From NCBI GenBank assembly GCA_016293845.1, contig JAEDDH010000002.1:238345-302344 (forward strand): a stretch of 64,000 nt of DNA, read 5' to 3'. The translations under genes were made by a program, and so were the position numbers. The DNA comes from Bacteroidales bacterium (GTDB lineage Bacteria; Bacteroidota; Bacteroidia; Bacteroidales; UBA3824). A model generated the notes under the pieces. The model was not told the origin of the DNA, did not search any database, and saw only the letters and a list, made by a program, of their open reading frames with translations. Each line of letters opens with the position of its first letter. Position 1 is the stretch's first letter. Positions 26,214-35,067 of the stretch are shown piece after piece.

Positions 26214-27839
26214 ATGGCTATTGCTCTTGATGACATATCCCGCAGGTTACCAATCGGTTTTCAGAGTTTTGAAGATCTGAGAAAGGTTGGCTGCCTGTAC
26301 GTAGACAAGACTGATTTTGTGTATAACCTTGCTCATTCGAGCAAGAGTTATTTCCTCGCCCGTCCGAGGAGATTTGGTAAGAGTTTGTTTGCCAATACGT
26401 TGCGTGCGTATTTTGAGGGACGGAAAGAATGTTTTGACGGACTGAAAATCAGCAATTACGAAAAAGATTGGATCAAATATCCGATGGCGTATTTTGATTT
26501 TGTGGATGGCGACTATTCTTCGCCGAGTACTTTGCTCTTCAAGATTCGGATTGTATTAAGGGAATTTGAAATTGAGAACGGAATCCAATTCGACGAGAGT
26601 TTTATCAAAGAGGAGTTTGAAAAAGACGAGGACAAATCGGAAGGCAAAAAAATGTCGTATCGTTTCCGTTACGATATGCAGACCATCTATGAAAAAACAG
26701 GCTTGCAGACTGTTATTATCGTTGACGAATACGACAATCCGCTGATTACGAGTGAGAACCTTCTTGAATCAAAAAAGATTTACCGTGGATTTTTCTCTGT
26801 GTTGAAATCCGCCGATATGTACATCCGTTTTGTATTTATAACGGGCGTAACCAAGTTTGCCAAGACATCGATTTTCAGCGGTTTGAATCAACCCGAAGAT
26901 ATTACTGACGATGCAAATTTTTCGGCAATATGCGGCATCACGCACGAGGAGTTGATTGACAATTTCACTCCCGAAATCGAAAAACTTGCTAAAAGACAAG
27001 GTTTTACCTTCGACGAGTGTATAGCCGAACTCAAACGTTGGTACGATGGTTACCTATTTCACGAAGAAGGCGAGAAGGTGTTCAATCCCGTAAGCCTTTT
27101 GAATGCTTTTAAGAAATGCGATTTTCAAAATTATTGGTACGACACCGGTAATCCTGAGATGCTTATGAAGCGCATACACAAATCATATTACGATTTTAAA
27201 CATTTGGTAAACAATGTGCTTTATCCCAAAGACGGCCTAAAAACCTACAAAGACGACGACCTTACCACCGACCTTATACCGCTGCTATATTATACGGGCT
27301 ACCTTACTATAAAGAGTTACGAGCCTCGCACACGCCGCTATACACTCGGTTTTCCTAACAACGAGGTGGAACTCAGTTTTTTAAATGGTCTAGTAAACGA
27401 GTTTTACCGCGCTCCCGATGATGTTACAGGTTTTCTATATTCTGATTTTTTGGGCGACTTTTTCGACGGCGACATCGACAGCCTTATGGAGCGGTTTCAA
27501 GCCTTGTATTCCACCCTGCCGTATGCCAACGACAACAACGAGAAATATTTGGAGCGTGATTTTCAAAACGTGATTTTCCTTGTGTTTACCATCTGCGGAC
27601 AGTTTGTGCTCTCCGAGGCGCATTTCTCCAAAGGCAGAGCCGATGCCGTTGCCACTTCCGATAACTATATCTATCTCTTTGAGTTCAAGATGGATCAAGA
27701 CCCTCAAATTGCCCTCGACCAAATCAACGCGAAAGACTACGCCGGACGTTTCAAAAAAGACAGCCGCAAAATCTTTAAAATAGGTGTAAACTTTTCGAGC
27801 AAGGAGAAAAATATCACTGAGTGGAAGGTGGAAGAGTAG
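26214..27839 (+). CDS. AAA-like ATPase with C-terminal PD-(D/E)XK nuclease domain
   Basis: A 541-residue member of the very common Bacteroidetes AAA-ATPase_like/PDDEXK_9 family. Near the N-terminus it has IGFQSFEDLRKVGCLYVDKT and a P-loop variant ARPRRFGKSLFANTLRAYF (residues ~45-65); Walker B is VIIVDEYDNPL near 168; a sensor-type FITGVTKFAKTSIFS follows near 208. The C-terminal nuclease core reads HFSKGRADAVATSDNYIYLFEFKMD near 475-500 (Asp...Glu-x-Lys). Members occur in many near-identical copies per genome and are suspected selfish or defence-related genes. It has its own promoter and no flanking repeats were noticed here. Confidence 0.9.
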   Translation: MAIALDDISRRLPIGFQSFEDLRKVGCLYVDKTDFVYNLAHSSKSYFLARPRRFGKSLFANTLRAYFEGRKECFDGLKISNYEKDWIKYPMAYFDFVDGDYSSPSTLLFKIRIVLREFEIENGIQFDESFIKEEFEKDEDKSEGKKMSYRFRYDMQTIYEKTGLQTVIIVDEYDNPLITSENLLESKKIYRGFFSVLKSADMYIRFVFITGVTKFAKTSIFSGLNQPEDITDDANFSAICGITHEELIDNFTPEIEKLAKRQGFTFDECIAELKRWYDGYLFHEEGEKVFNPVSLLNAFKKCDFQNYWYDTGNPEMLMKRIHKSYYDFKHLVNNVLYPKDGLKTYKDDDLTTDLIPLLYYTGYLTIKSYEPRTRRYTLGFPNNEVELSFLNGLVNEFYRAPDDVTGFLYSDFLGDFFDGDIDSLMERFQALYSTLPYANDNNEKYLERDFQNVIFLVFTICGQFVLSEAHFSKGRADAVATSDNYIYLFEFKMDQDPQIALDQINAKDYAGRFKKDSRKIFKIGVNFSSKEKNITEWKVEE

Positions 27840-27929
27840 GTATTTCCATCGGTCTTTTTTTATTAAAAAATTTTTATCTTTCGTAATTATTTTGTATTAT
27901 TGTGTCTGAATTATATAAACGTTTTAATA

Positions 27930-28148
27930 ATGCAAGCAACAGTTTTCAACCCGATACAATTGTACTTGTTACAGATTTTTTCACAAATGAACTCTGAACA
28001 AGAATTAGCCGAAGTTAAGCAAGTGCTGTCGGAGTACTATTTCAAGAAAGTGGAGCAACGCGCCGCAAAAATCTATGCGGAAAAAGGGTGGACTCCCGAA
28101 CAACTTGAAGAAATGTCAAATGCGCATTTCAGAACACCATACAAATGA
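27930..28148 (+). CDS. Putative antitoxin of the PIN module, 72 aa
   Basis: Start set at the ATG at 27930 (MQATVFNPIQLYLLQIFSQM). The protein is small, helical and charged, with the segment EQELAEVKQVLSEYYFKKVEQ and an end EMSNAHFRTPYK typical of Bacteroidetes antitoxins paired with PIN toxins. Its stop overlaps the PIN start by 4 bases (ATGA), the classic coupled arrangement. Assigned mainly by context and size. Confidence 0.7.
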   Translation: MQATVFNPIQLYLLQIFSQMNSEQELAEVKQVLSEYYFKKVEQRAAKIYAEKGWTPEQLEEMSNAHFRTPYK

Positions 28149-28558
28149 AAATCGTTCTCGACACCAATTGCTTGATACCAATTATCATTCCTGGTTCTTA
28201 TGCGAATGATATTTGGCAGGCTTTCCATGCTGGTCGTTATACGTTGTGCGTCAGCACTGAGATTCTTTGTGAGTATGAAGAGATACTTTTGCAATTAACA
28301 GGCGACAGGGATTTTGCTAATCTTGTTTTGGAAGCGATAAATAATGCACCGAATGTTGAACGGATAACCCCATTTTTTTAATTCAATCTTATCTCTTCCG
28401 ATCCTGACGACAACAAATTCGTGGATTGTGCCATTACCGCAGGTGCGAAATATATTGTGAGCAACGACCGTCATTTCAACGAACTCAAACGTTATGATTT
28501 TCCGAAAGTGGATGTGCGTTCGCTGATGGAGTTTCTTGATATTGTTAGAACGCTTTGA
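28145..28558 (+). pseudogene. PIN-domain toxin interrupted by one in-frame stop
   Basis: The frame starts MKIVLDTNCLIPIIIPGS (first catalytic Asp) and holds the second acidic motif TEILCEYEEILLQL. It then hits TAA at 28379-28381 after NVERITPFF but continues in the same frame to 28558 as FNLISSDPDDNKFVDCAITA, GAKYIVSNDRHFNEL (third acidic cluster) and FPKVDVRSLMEFLDI. Together the halves give a complete ~137-residue PIN ribonuclease of the COG1569 type with a single nonsense codon. The truncated product lacks the DDNKFVDC catalytic residues, so the toxin is probably dead while the antitoxin is intact. Confidence 0.85.
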
Positions 28559-28625
28559 TGCCTCGAAAAAGTTATTATTTTGCATATCCTTTATCTTTAC
28601 AGTTATAATTCAATGTTAAAAAAAA

Positions 28626-28656
28626 TTGCAAGTTATCACGGCAATTGTTATCTTTG
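28626..28656 (+). promoter_or_regulatory. Promoter upstream of the Rpn remnant
   Basis: TTG, 20 bases, TATCTTTG ending at 28656. It now drives only decayed genes. Confidence 0.5.
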
Positions 28657-28683
28657 CAATTAGAAATAAAACAGAAAAACATT

Positions 28684-28746
28684 ATGTCAAAGTACATCAA
28701 CCCGGTAACTGATTTTGGATTGAAAAACTATGAAAATTTTCTCTAA
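28684..28746 (+). pseudogene. Remnant of an Rpn/TIGR01784-type nuclease gene
   Basis: The 20-codon frame begins MSKYINPVTDFGLKNYENFL, close to the usual family N-terminus (M..Y.NP.TDFGFKK.FG). It stops at once and nothing of the PD-(D/E)XK nuclease domain follows. A preserved promoter and start with the body deleted point to a deletion joined to the next locus. Confidence 0.6.
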
Positions 28747-28786
28747 TATTGCGAAACCATTTTTATATTTTTTAAATTTTACAATT

Positions 28787-28959
28787 ATGACAAAATCAAA
28801 GCAATCGCCGCCGGTACTCGCGGCACAGAAAGAAAAGAAAGAGTACCCAGACCAACATTCGAGGTAATCGACCTCAATATCCAATCGCCACTGCTTGCAG
28901 GCAGCGGCACACCAAAACCCAACATTAACCCCATAAAGCCATCCCCCAGCGAATGGTAA
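28787..28959 (+). pseudogene. Short leader-type ORF, frameshifted
   Basis: Begins MTKSKQSPPVLAAQKEKKEY and then stops in that frame, while the neighbouring frame continues RPTFEVIDLNIQSPLLAGSG, then NINPIKPSPSEW and a stop. Small proteins of this form (YxxPxxEVI...LLxGSG...DEW) often precede surface lipoprotein genes in Bacteroidales. One small indel near base 28850 explains the break. Function unknown. Confidence 0.55.
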
Positions 28960-28977
28960 AAAAGGAGGAAAGTCAAA

Positions 28978-30309
28978 TTGAAAACCGCATTTCTTAAATT
29001 TCTGCCCATAATTGCGGCAGTACTGCTTGCCACATCGTGAAGCAAAGACGACAACGACAACGCACCCGCAACCCAATCGGGTAGCGACGGCGTGGAAACC
29101 GTAACCGCCAACACCATCCCATTCTCAATCCGCGTAAATACCGGGCATTCGCTCAAAAAGGTAGGCTACGCCGAATCCACCAACGAGGAAGAGAAAGGCT
29201 GGTACAACATCACCTTCTCCGACGAAGATGTTGCAAACCAACTTAAAATGATAATCAAAGAAGGCAACACACAAATCGGCGAAGCCACCCTTGACGATGC
29301 TAAAACAGCCACTTTTTCGGGCAATCTCACCCAGCAGCCCTCGTCAAATGCCGACCTCACCGCCGAAATCAGCGTATCAGGCAGCAAAAACTCATCCGAC
29401 GAATCGCTTGCAGACCTTCTCGCAACCTGCGCCCACAATTTCAGCGGTGAATTTAAATTCGGAGATAAAACTGTTAACCTCACCGACCAGAACGCCTACT
29501 TGGCAATCACGATGTCGCCCTGCTGCGAACACGAGATAAAAATCAACACAACTGACTACACCGTAAAAGACGGCCGCATATGGATTGCCATACCCGCCTA
29601 TGCCGATGTAACAAGCACAGGCCTTGGCAGCGAAATCAGCAAGGAAGCCGAAGAAGTATCCCCCGGCACAATCTACACCGTAGCCGATGGCAAGAAAGTA
29701 TATTTCAGCCCCGGCAACTTGCAGTATAATCCTAAACAAAACCAATGGCAGTTTGCCGCACACCAATACGACATCTGCATTAAAGCAGACAACAATGATG
29801 TGCCCTCAATGTATAATAAGGATTATGACGGATGGATCGACCTCTTCGGCTGGGGTACTTGGCTCAACGGCAATGGTATTGAAGAACCGTATGAAACACA
29901 GACTGATAACTCTAAAACATACATTTGGTCAGGCAATTCAGCCATCGGCGAAAATTGGACAACCCTCAGCAAAGACGAGTGGACATATCTGTTGGGCAAT
30001 TGCCTCCGTGCCACCAAGGAAGTTAACGGATTTTTCGGCTTGGTTATCCTGCCCGATGAATCAACAGCGAATATAGCAAACGATAGTTGGGAGAACTTAG
30101 AAAAAGCCGGTGCAGTTTTCCTTCCCGTTGCTGGTAGCCGCTTCGGTACGGATGTCTACGTCGTAGGCGGCTACGGCTACGACTGGTCTTCGTCTGCCTA
30201 CGGCGAGTACGACGCGTGCTACTTGTACTTCTGCTCGGACTACGTCGGCCCGGACAACGCCAACTACCGCAGCCTCGGTCTCTCTGTGCGCCTCGTCCGC
30301 GCCTTGTAG
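28978..30309 (+). pseudogene. Surface lipoprotein with C-type-lectin-like C-terminus; lipobox Cys codon replaced by stop
   Basis: After a strong AAGGAGGA site a TTG starts LKTAFLKFLPIIAAVLLATS and codon 21 is TGA (29038-29040), exactly where the lipoprotein Cys is expected; the frame then runs open SKDDND... to 30309. The N-terminal ~220 residues are beta-rich (Ig- or pilin-like). From about base 29690 (KVYFSPGNLQYNPKQNQWQF) to the end is a FISUMP/C-type-lectin-like domain, with GWIDLFGWGTW, WTTLSKDEWTYLL, GAVFLPVAGSR, YDWSSSAYGEYD and the end LGLSVRLVRAL. This fold is the usual target of diversity-generating retroelements. A one-base change disables export; internal starts would give a cytosolic fragment. 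Confidence 0.75.
30145..30309 (+). other. Candidate DGR variable region
   Basis: The last ~55 codons are markedly GC-richer than the rest of the gene and are dominated by NNC codons (TAC, GAC, GGC, TGC, AAC, CGC, GCC), the product expected when AAC codons of a template are mutated at adenines. They encode the exposed ligand-binding end of the lectin-like domain and finish in a GC-rich tail (CTCTCTGTGCGCCTCGTC), where the IMH element of a DGR would lie. No template repeat was found in this window. Confidence 0.55.
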
Positions 30310-30426
30310 TTATTTCGCATATCTGTCGAACAACACAAGACAAAACCGAAACAAAATTACAACCAAAAGCGTTCACCTGTCGCAAACGGTATTTTTTTTA
30401 CAAAAACACATAAACAAACAAACCTT

Positions 30427-30798
30427 ATGATCGACTTTGCCAAAGCAATAGAACAAGAAACCAACCGCGCCACCGCAGAACTCCGGCGCACGGTTTTCCT
30501 CTATCCCGACGGCACATTCAAACGTGCAATTGAATAGAGCGCGTGGCTTTGGTGTACATATATAAAGGAGTTCAAAGCCCAGCGGCGCAACATCTCCAAC
30601 ACCTCGCTTTATCGTATAGCGTAAAAACTCCCCGATATACTTGCCGCCCAAGATCCATCGCAAATCAACTCCTACCTCGGCATCCTCTCGCACTACAACG
30701 CCTACCGCATCACCAAACGCCTTTTCTTTCCCCTCCACTACAAGCGCGGATATTTTACCAAAGGAATGAAGAAGTATGTGGAGTTACCGGGGAAATAA
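30427..30798 (+). pseudogene. Remnant joining a small DGR-associated ORF to a reverse-transcriptase C-terminus
   Basis: One frame runs 124 codons with two stops (TAG 30535-30537, TAA 30622-30624). Before the first stop it reads MIDFAKAIEQETNRATAELR and FLYPDGTFKRAIE; between the stops SAWLWCTYIKEFKAQRRN, which by memory resembles a short protein found beside Bacteroidales DGR reverse transcriptases. After the second stop it reads DPSQINSYLGILSHYNAYR and LHYKRGYFTKGMKKYVEL, very like the C-terminal end of DGR reverse transcriptases (INSYLG..xHxxxYx.R). The catalytic palm (YxDD) is absent, so a deletion removed most of the enzyme and any template between the two parts. Confidence 0.6.
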
Positions 30799-30808
30799 GG
30801 AATCTTTT

Positions 30809-30840
30809 TTTGCTTTTTTCTTGAATATCCTTTATCTTTG
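30809..30840 (+). promoter_or_regulatory. Promoter of the M18 aminopeptidase gene
   Basis: TTTG (30809-30812), 20 bases, TATCTTTG (30833-30840): full match to the Bacteroidetes consensus, 34 bases before the start. Confidence 0.72.
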
Positions 30841-30873
30841 CAAGCATAATAAATGTTATAAATATTTACAATT

Positions 30874-32256
30874 ATGACAAAAGACGAACTGAAAAAACTT
30901 ACGATGGATAGAAAAAACGCCTCGCTTTTGCTTGACGACAAGGAGATTGACAAGGCGTTTAAGTTTTGCGAAGGCTACAAAGACTTTATGTCGAAGGCCA
31001 AAACCGAACGCGAAATTAATCTTTTCGCTATTGAAGCCGCTAAGAAAAAGGGTTTCAAAGAGTTCCATTTTGGCGACAAGGTGAAAGCCGGCGACAAAAT
31101 CTATTTCGACAACCGTGGCAAGGCTGTGATTCTTGCCGTTATTGGCTCAGAAGATATTGCAAAAGGCACTAATATCACTGCCGCCCATATCGATTCGCCC
31201 CGTTTAGACCTTAAAGAAAATCCTCTCTACGAACAGGAGGAACTCGCTCTCTTTAAAACCCATTACTACGGTGGTATAAAAAAATATCAGTGGACAACCG
31301 TTCCATTGTCGCTTCACGGCGTAATTATCAAGGCTAACGGTGAAAAAATCACCGTTAACATCGGCGAAGATGACGGCGACCCTGTTTTTGTGGTTACCGA
31401 CCTTTTGCCTCACTTGGCTCAAAATCAGATGAAACGTCCCGCTCCCGAAATCATTAAGGGCGAGGAACTTAACATTCTTATCGGCGCAAATTGCATCAAG
31501 GGCGAAGACCTCAGCAACCGCGTAAAAGCCAATGTGTTAGATATTTTGAACAAAAAATACGGCATTGTAGAATCCGACCTTTTGAACGCTGAACTTGAAG
31601 CCGTGCCTACTTACAAGCCCAAAGACGTTGGTTTCGACCGCAGTATGGTGGGCGCTTACGGACACGACGACAAGGTGTGCGCTTATCCCGAACTGATGGC
31701 TATTCTCGACATCAAAAAACCGAAAAAAACTGCCATCGCCGTTCTTACCGACAAGGAAGAGACCGGCAGCGACGGCAACACCGGCTTGAATTCTTCTTAC
31801 CTTAAATATTTTATCGAAGACCTCGCCGCCACACTCGGTGCCAATCCACGTCAAGTTTTCAGCAATTCTAAATGCCTGAGCGCCGATGTTAACTCGGCTT
31901 TCGACCCCACTTTCCCCGATGTTTTTGAAAAAGCAAACTCGTCGTTTATCAATTACGGCGTGGTTGTTACCAAGTTTACGGGTTCGCGCGGCAAGTCGGG
32001 CACAAGCGATGCTAATGCGGAGTTTGTGGCTGAAATTCACCACCTTTTCGACAAGGAGAAAGTTATTTGGCAAAACGGCGAACTTGGTCGCGTAGACCTT
32101 GGCGGCGGCGGCACAGTTGCCCTCTATATGGCAAACCTCAATATCGACACCATCGACGTTGGTGTGCCTGTGCTTTCGATGCACGCACCGTTTGAAATCG
32201 TATCTAAATTAGATACTTATATGGCATACAAAGCGTTCTATGTCTTCCAAAAGTAA
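30874..32256 (+). CDS. M18-family metalloaminopeptidase
   Basis: Cytosolic zinc aminopeptidase that trims N-terminal (often acidic) residues from peptides. The metal ligands and active site stand out: AAHIDSPRLDL near residue 103, YGHDDKVCAYPELMA near 263, TDKEETGSDGNTG near 291, FDPTFPDVFEKANSS near 340 and SMHAPFEIVSKLD near 432. The 460-residue length is normal. Its last 17 bases overlap the start of the zinc-ribbon gene, so the two form an operon with probable translational coupling. Confidence 0.93.
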   Translation: MTKDELKKLTMDRKNASLLLDDKEIDKAFKFCEGYKDFMSKAKTEREINLFAIEAAKKKGFKEFHFGDKVKAGDKIYFDNRGKAVILAVIGSEDIAKGTNITAAHIDSPRLDLKENPLYEQEELALFKTHYYGGIKKYQWTTVPLSLHGVIIKANGEKITVNIGEDDGDPVFVVTDLLPHLAQNQMKRPAPEIIKGEELNILIGANCIKGEDLSNRVKANVLDILNKKYGIVESDLLNAELEAVPTYKPKDVGFDRSMVGAYGHDDKVCAYPELMAILDIKKPKKTAIAVLTDKEETGSDGNTGLNSSYLKYFIEDLAATLGANPRQVFSNSKCLSADVNSAFDPTFPDVFEKANSSFINYGVVVTKFTGSRGKSGTSDANAEFVAEIHHLFDKEKVIWQNGELGRVDLGGGGTVALYMANLNIDTIDVGVPVLSMHAPFEIVSKLDTYMAYKAFYVFQK

Positions 32257-33142
32257 ATATAGCGACGCAACACTCCTCAGATGTCCGGCGTGCGGGGCCA
32301 ACATTGTCTATTCGCCTATCACAGGGCGGTGGACGTGTTCCTCGTGCGGCGGAACATTTACCGAAGATGATTTAAAAAACGCTGCTAATGAGAATGTTGC
32401 GGCTGAGGTTGAACCCTCTGTCTCTGAATCTGAGCAACCCGAATTAGATGTTTTTAGATGTCAGAGTTGCGGAGCGGAACTTGTTACCGATTCTAACACC
32501 GCAGCCATATTTTGCGCCTATTGTGGTAGTGCCGACATTATCAAAGAGCGTTTGCAGGGCGAATACCGTCCCGATTATGTTTTGCCCTTTACCATCAGCA
32601 AAGACGACGCATTAGACTGTTACACACAGCATTGCAAAGATGCAAGTTTTGTTCCCGGGCATTTTTTCGACCTCACAAACATCAAGATTCAGGGCACATA
32701 CGTTCCGTTTTGCCTTTACAGCGGACGTTCTGAGGGTACTTTGTCGGGTCAATATAAAATCACATCGTCCAAAAATATCGATATGATAGATATTTACAGT
32801 TATGTCCGCAGTGGAAAAATGGATTTTGCACGTATCCCCGCCGATGTGAGCATAAAGATGGACAATGCCCGGATGGATTCTATCGAACCGTTTGATTTTA
32901 TGCTTGTATTTATCGACGATATCGCCTTTTTGAAAAACGCTTCACCTCACACTGGTTCTGACTACAATGCCAAAGATTATATTGTAGATAACTCATTTTC
33001 AATAATATACGAAGATGAAAAGTTAATAGGCTCAAAACGCAAACCTCGCGCAACGCATAGTAGTTATCACTCCGGACGTAGTTCGGGCAGTCATCGCACA
33101 AGTTTGGGACGTCACTCAGGAGGTGGCAGCCGAAGATTCTAA
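32240..33142 (+). CDS. Double zinc-ribbon hypothetical protein, 300 aa
   Basis: Two CxxC..CxxC ribbons are visible: LRCPACGANIVY with WTCSSCGG (residues ~13-37) and FRCQSCGAEL with IFCAYCGS (~74-98), separated by an acidic Glu/Ser linker. The middle part (~105-270) is a mixed alpha/beta domain, and the C-terminus is a Ser/His/Gly/Arg-rich tail (SYHSGRSSGSHRTSLGRHSGG), probably disordered. The start overlaps the end of the M18 aminopeptidase by 17 bases. Relatives are annotated as TFIIB-type zinc ribbon or SHOCT-like proteins without a proven role. Confidence 0.8.
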   Translation: MSSKSKYSDATLLRCPACGANIVYSPITGRWTCSSCGGTFTEDDLKNAANENVAAEVEPSVSESEQPELDVFRCQSCGAELVTDSNTAAIFCAYCGSADIIKERLQGEYRPDYVLPFTISKDDALDCYTQHCKDASFVPGHFFDLTNIKIQGTYVPFCLYSGRSEGTLSGQYKITSSKNIDMIDIYSYVRSGKMDFARIPADVSIKMDNARMDSIEPFDFMLVFIDDIAFLKNASPHTGSDYNAKDYIVDNSFSIIYEDEKLIGSKRKPRATHSSYHSGRSSGSHRTSLGRHSGGGSRRF

Positions 33143-33175
33143 GAATTTTTGTATCACTTTTTAATGTAAACAACA

Positions 33176-33661
33176 ATGAATTTAACCAATATATCAATCA
33201 ACCCCGAAGAACGCCGAAAAATGGCTATGGACTATTTTCTTCAAGGATACAATTGTAGTCAGTCAGTGCTTTTAACATTCAGCGACGTAATAGAAGCCGA
33301 CCCTAAAATGCTGAAAATCATTACAGCTGGTTTTGGTGGTGGAATGGGGCGTTTGCGTGAAGTGTGCGGAGCGTTTTCCTCAATGGTGATGATGGCTGGA
33401 TTTATCTCGCCTGCCGACGACCCAACTATCAAAGAATCACGCACTAAAAACTATTCCTTGGTTCAATCTTTTGCCGAAAAATTTAAGTTGGAAAATGGCG
33501 GCAGTGTAGTTTGTCGCGAACTTCTCGGCTTATCCAAAACGCCCACCACAGAATCCCCCGTGCCCTCTGACCGCACAGCCGAATATTACAAAAAACGTCC
33601 TTGCCCCGAAATTATCGGCAATGCGGCTAAGATTGTGGCGGAGTATTTGGCTACAATGTAA
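33176..33661 (+). CDS. C_GCAxxG_C_C family redox protein
   Basis: A 161-residue protein with the family pattern: FLQGYNCSQSVLLTF near residue 21, GFGGGMGRLREVCGAFSSM near 47 (GCA-type motif seen as VCGAFSSM), a late VVCRELLG near 116 and a CPEIIGNAAKI end. The conserved Cys residues suggest a redox-active or metal-binding protein of the membrane-less type; the family has no established biochemical function. It sits 33 bases after the zinc-ribbon gene and may be the third gene of that operon. Confidence 0.88.
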   Translation: MNLTNISINPEERRKMAMDYFLQGYNCSQSVLLTFSDVIEADPKMLKIITAGFGGGMGRLREVCGAFSSMVMMAGFISPADDPTIKESRTKNYSLVQSFAEKFKLENGGSVVCRELLGLSKTPTTESPVPSDRTAEYYKKRPCPEIIGNAAKIVAEYLATM

Positions 33662-33694
33662 TAGTAGAGTATTTTTGTTTTCTAAGTGATAACT

Positions 33695-33990
33695 TTATTT
33701 TACTCTCTTTGCTTGTGCAATGGGTTCGCGGCGGCAGTCCCATAGGTCAACAATTTCTATTGCGTCGTTGTTGATCCAATATATTATTTTATTGATTTGC
33801 TATACCAAAATGCTACGATACATAATTGGTGAGTCAGAAAGGAGCGGTTCTACTATTCCAACATTTGGTTGCGAGCACAGAAGTTTGCCTATTTCATTTA
33901 TTTCAGCAAGAAACTTTTTGCAAGATTTATTTCCAAATGTCTTATAGATAATTTTGCAGTGAGGCGGATTATGTTGCGTGCTTCTAAATG
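33695..33990 (-). pseudogene. ParE/RelE-type toxin remnant with an in-frame stop
   Basis: Read on the minus strand, the frame gives CKIIYKTFGNKSCKKFLAEI and LLSDSPIMYRSILV, then TAG (33800-33802), then QINKIIYWINNDAIEIVDLW and DCRREPIAQAKRVK before TAA at 33695-33697. The YRSILV-x-xxxIIYWIxxDxIEIVDLWDxRxxP pattern is a typical ParE C-terminus. The 5' end does not match the family and has no good start, and no antitoxin gene is left. A decayed toxin. Confidence 0.7.
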
Positions 33991-34004
33991 GACTAATTTT
34001 TAAT

Positions 34005-34040
34005 AAAAAAAAATACCGACTGTCTACGTCAATCGGTATT
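34005..34040 (-). terminator. Terminator of the GGGtGRT operon
   Basis: On the minus strand AATACCGA/TCGGTATT followed by nine T. It lies 24 bases past the GGGtGRT stop. Confidence 0.85.
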
Positions 34041-34063
34041 ATAGTTTATTGTAATTTAGTCAA

Positions 34064-35059
34064 TTACATAGCTTGAGCCACAGCAACGGCAACTGCAACA
34101 GTAGCACCTACCATGGGGTTGTTGCCCATGCCGAGGAATCCCATCATTTCTACGTGAGCGGGAACTGATGAAGAACCTGCAAACTGAGCGTCGGAGTGCA
34201 TACGACCCATGGTGTCGGTCATACCGTAAGAAGCAGGACCAGCAGCCATGTTGTCGGGGTGAAGTGTACGACCTGTACCACCGCCCGATGCTACTGAGAA
34301 GTATTTCTTGCCCTGTTCTACACATTCTTTCTTGTATGTGCCGGCAACGGGGTGCTGGAAACGGGTGGGGTTGGTAGAGTTACCTGTGATAGATACGTCT
34401 ACGCCCTCTTTGTGCATGATGGCAACGCCTTCGCGAACGTCGTCGGCTCCGTAGCAACGTACACCACCGCGAACACCGTCGGAATATTTGGTTTCGTTGA
34501 TAACTTTTACTTCGCCAGTGTAGTAGTCAAACTCGGTTTGAACGTATGTGAAACCGTTGATACGCGAAATGATTTTAGCGGCGTCTTTGCCAAGGCCGTT
34601 GAGGATTACGCGCAAGGGGTTTTTGCGAACTTTGTTTGCCATTTCGGCGATTTTGATAGCACCTTCGGCAGCAGCGTAAGATTCGTGACCAGCGAGGAAA
34701 GCGAAACAAGCGGTTTCTTCGCGGAGAAGACGTGCTGCAAGGTTGCCGTGTCCGAGACCTACTTTGCGGTCGTCGGCAACAGAGCCGGGAATACAGAATG
34801 CCTGCAAGCCTTCGCCGATAGCCTCAGCAGCGTCGGCAGCGGTTTTAACGCCTTTTTTGATAGCGATAGCGGCGCCTACAACGTAAGCCCATTTTGCATT
34901 CTCGAAACAGATTTTCTGAGTGTCTTCGCACATTTTGTAGGGGTCGAGACCTTTGGCAGTGCAGATAGCCTTTGCTTCGTCGATATCTTTGATACCGTAT
35001 TTATTGAGAGCGGCGTTGATCTGGTTGATGCGGCGCTCGTAACTTTCAAATAATGCCAT
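34064..35059 (-). CDS. GGGtGRT-family protein
   Basis: A 331-residue protein of the uncharacterised family named for its motif, seen here as VASGGGTGRTLHPDNMAAGP near residue 268. Other conserved parts: KWAYVVGAAIAIKKG near 54, CIPGSVADDRKVGLGHGNLAARLL near 95, EETACFAFLAGHESYAAAEGAI near 120 and ITGNSTNPTRFQHPVAGTYKKEC near 230. No signal peptide. It is encoded 8 bases after an iron-sulfur scaffold-like gene, the arrangement in which the family is usually found, so it probably works with a metal or Fe-S cluster. The activity is unknown. Confidence 0.93.
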   Translation of the reverse strand: MALFESYERRINQINAALNKYGIKDIDEAKAICTAKGLDPYKMCEDTQKICFENAKWAYVVGAAIAIKKGVKTAADAAEAIGEGLQAFCIPGSVADDRKVGLGHGNLAARLLREETACFAFLAGHESYAAAEGAIKIAEMANKVRKNPLRVILNGLGKDAAKIISRINGFTYVQTEFDYYTGEVKVINETKYSDGVRGGVRCYGADDVREGVAIMHKEGVDVSITGNSTNPTRFQHPVAGTYKKECVEQGKKYFSVASGGGTGRTLHPDNMAAGPASYGMTDTMGRMHSDAQFAGSSSVPAHVEMMGFLGMGNNPMVGATVAVAVAVAQAM

Positions 35060-35067
35060 AGTGTTTA

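Noticed and set aside
29038..29040. TGA read as Cys or selenocysteine in the lipobox
   Set aside because: TGA ends other genes here, no selenocysteine hairpin is apparent, and neighbouring genes of the same locus are also broken by other stop codons.
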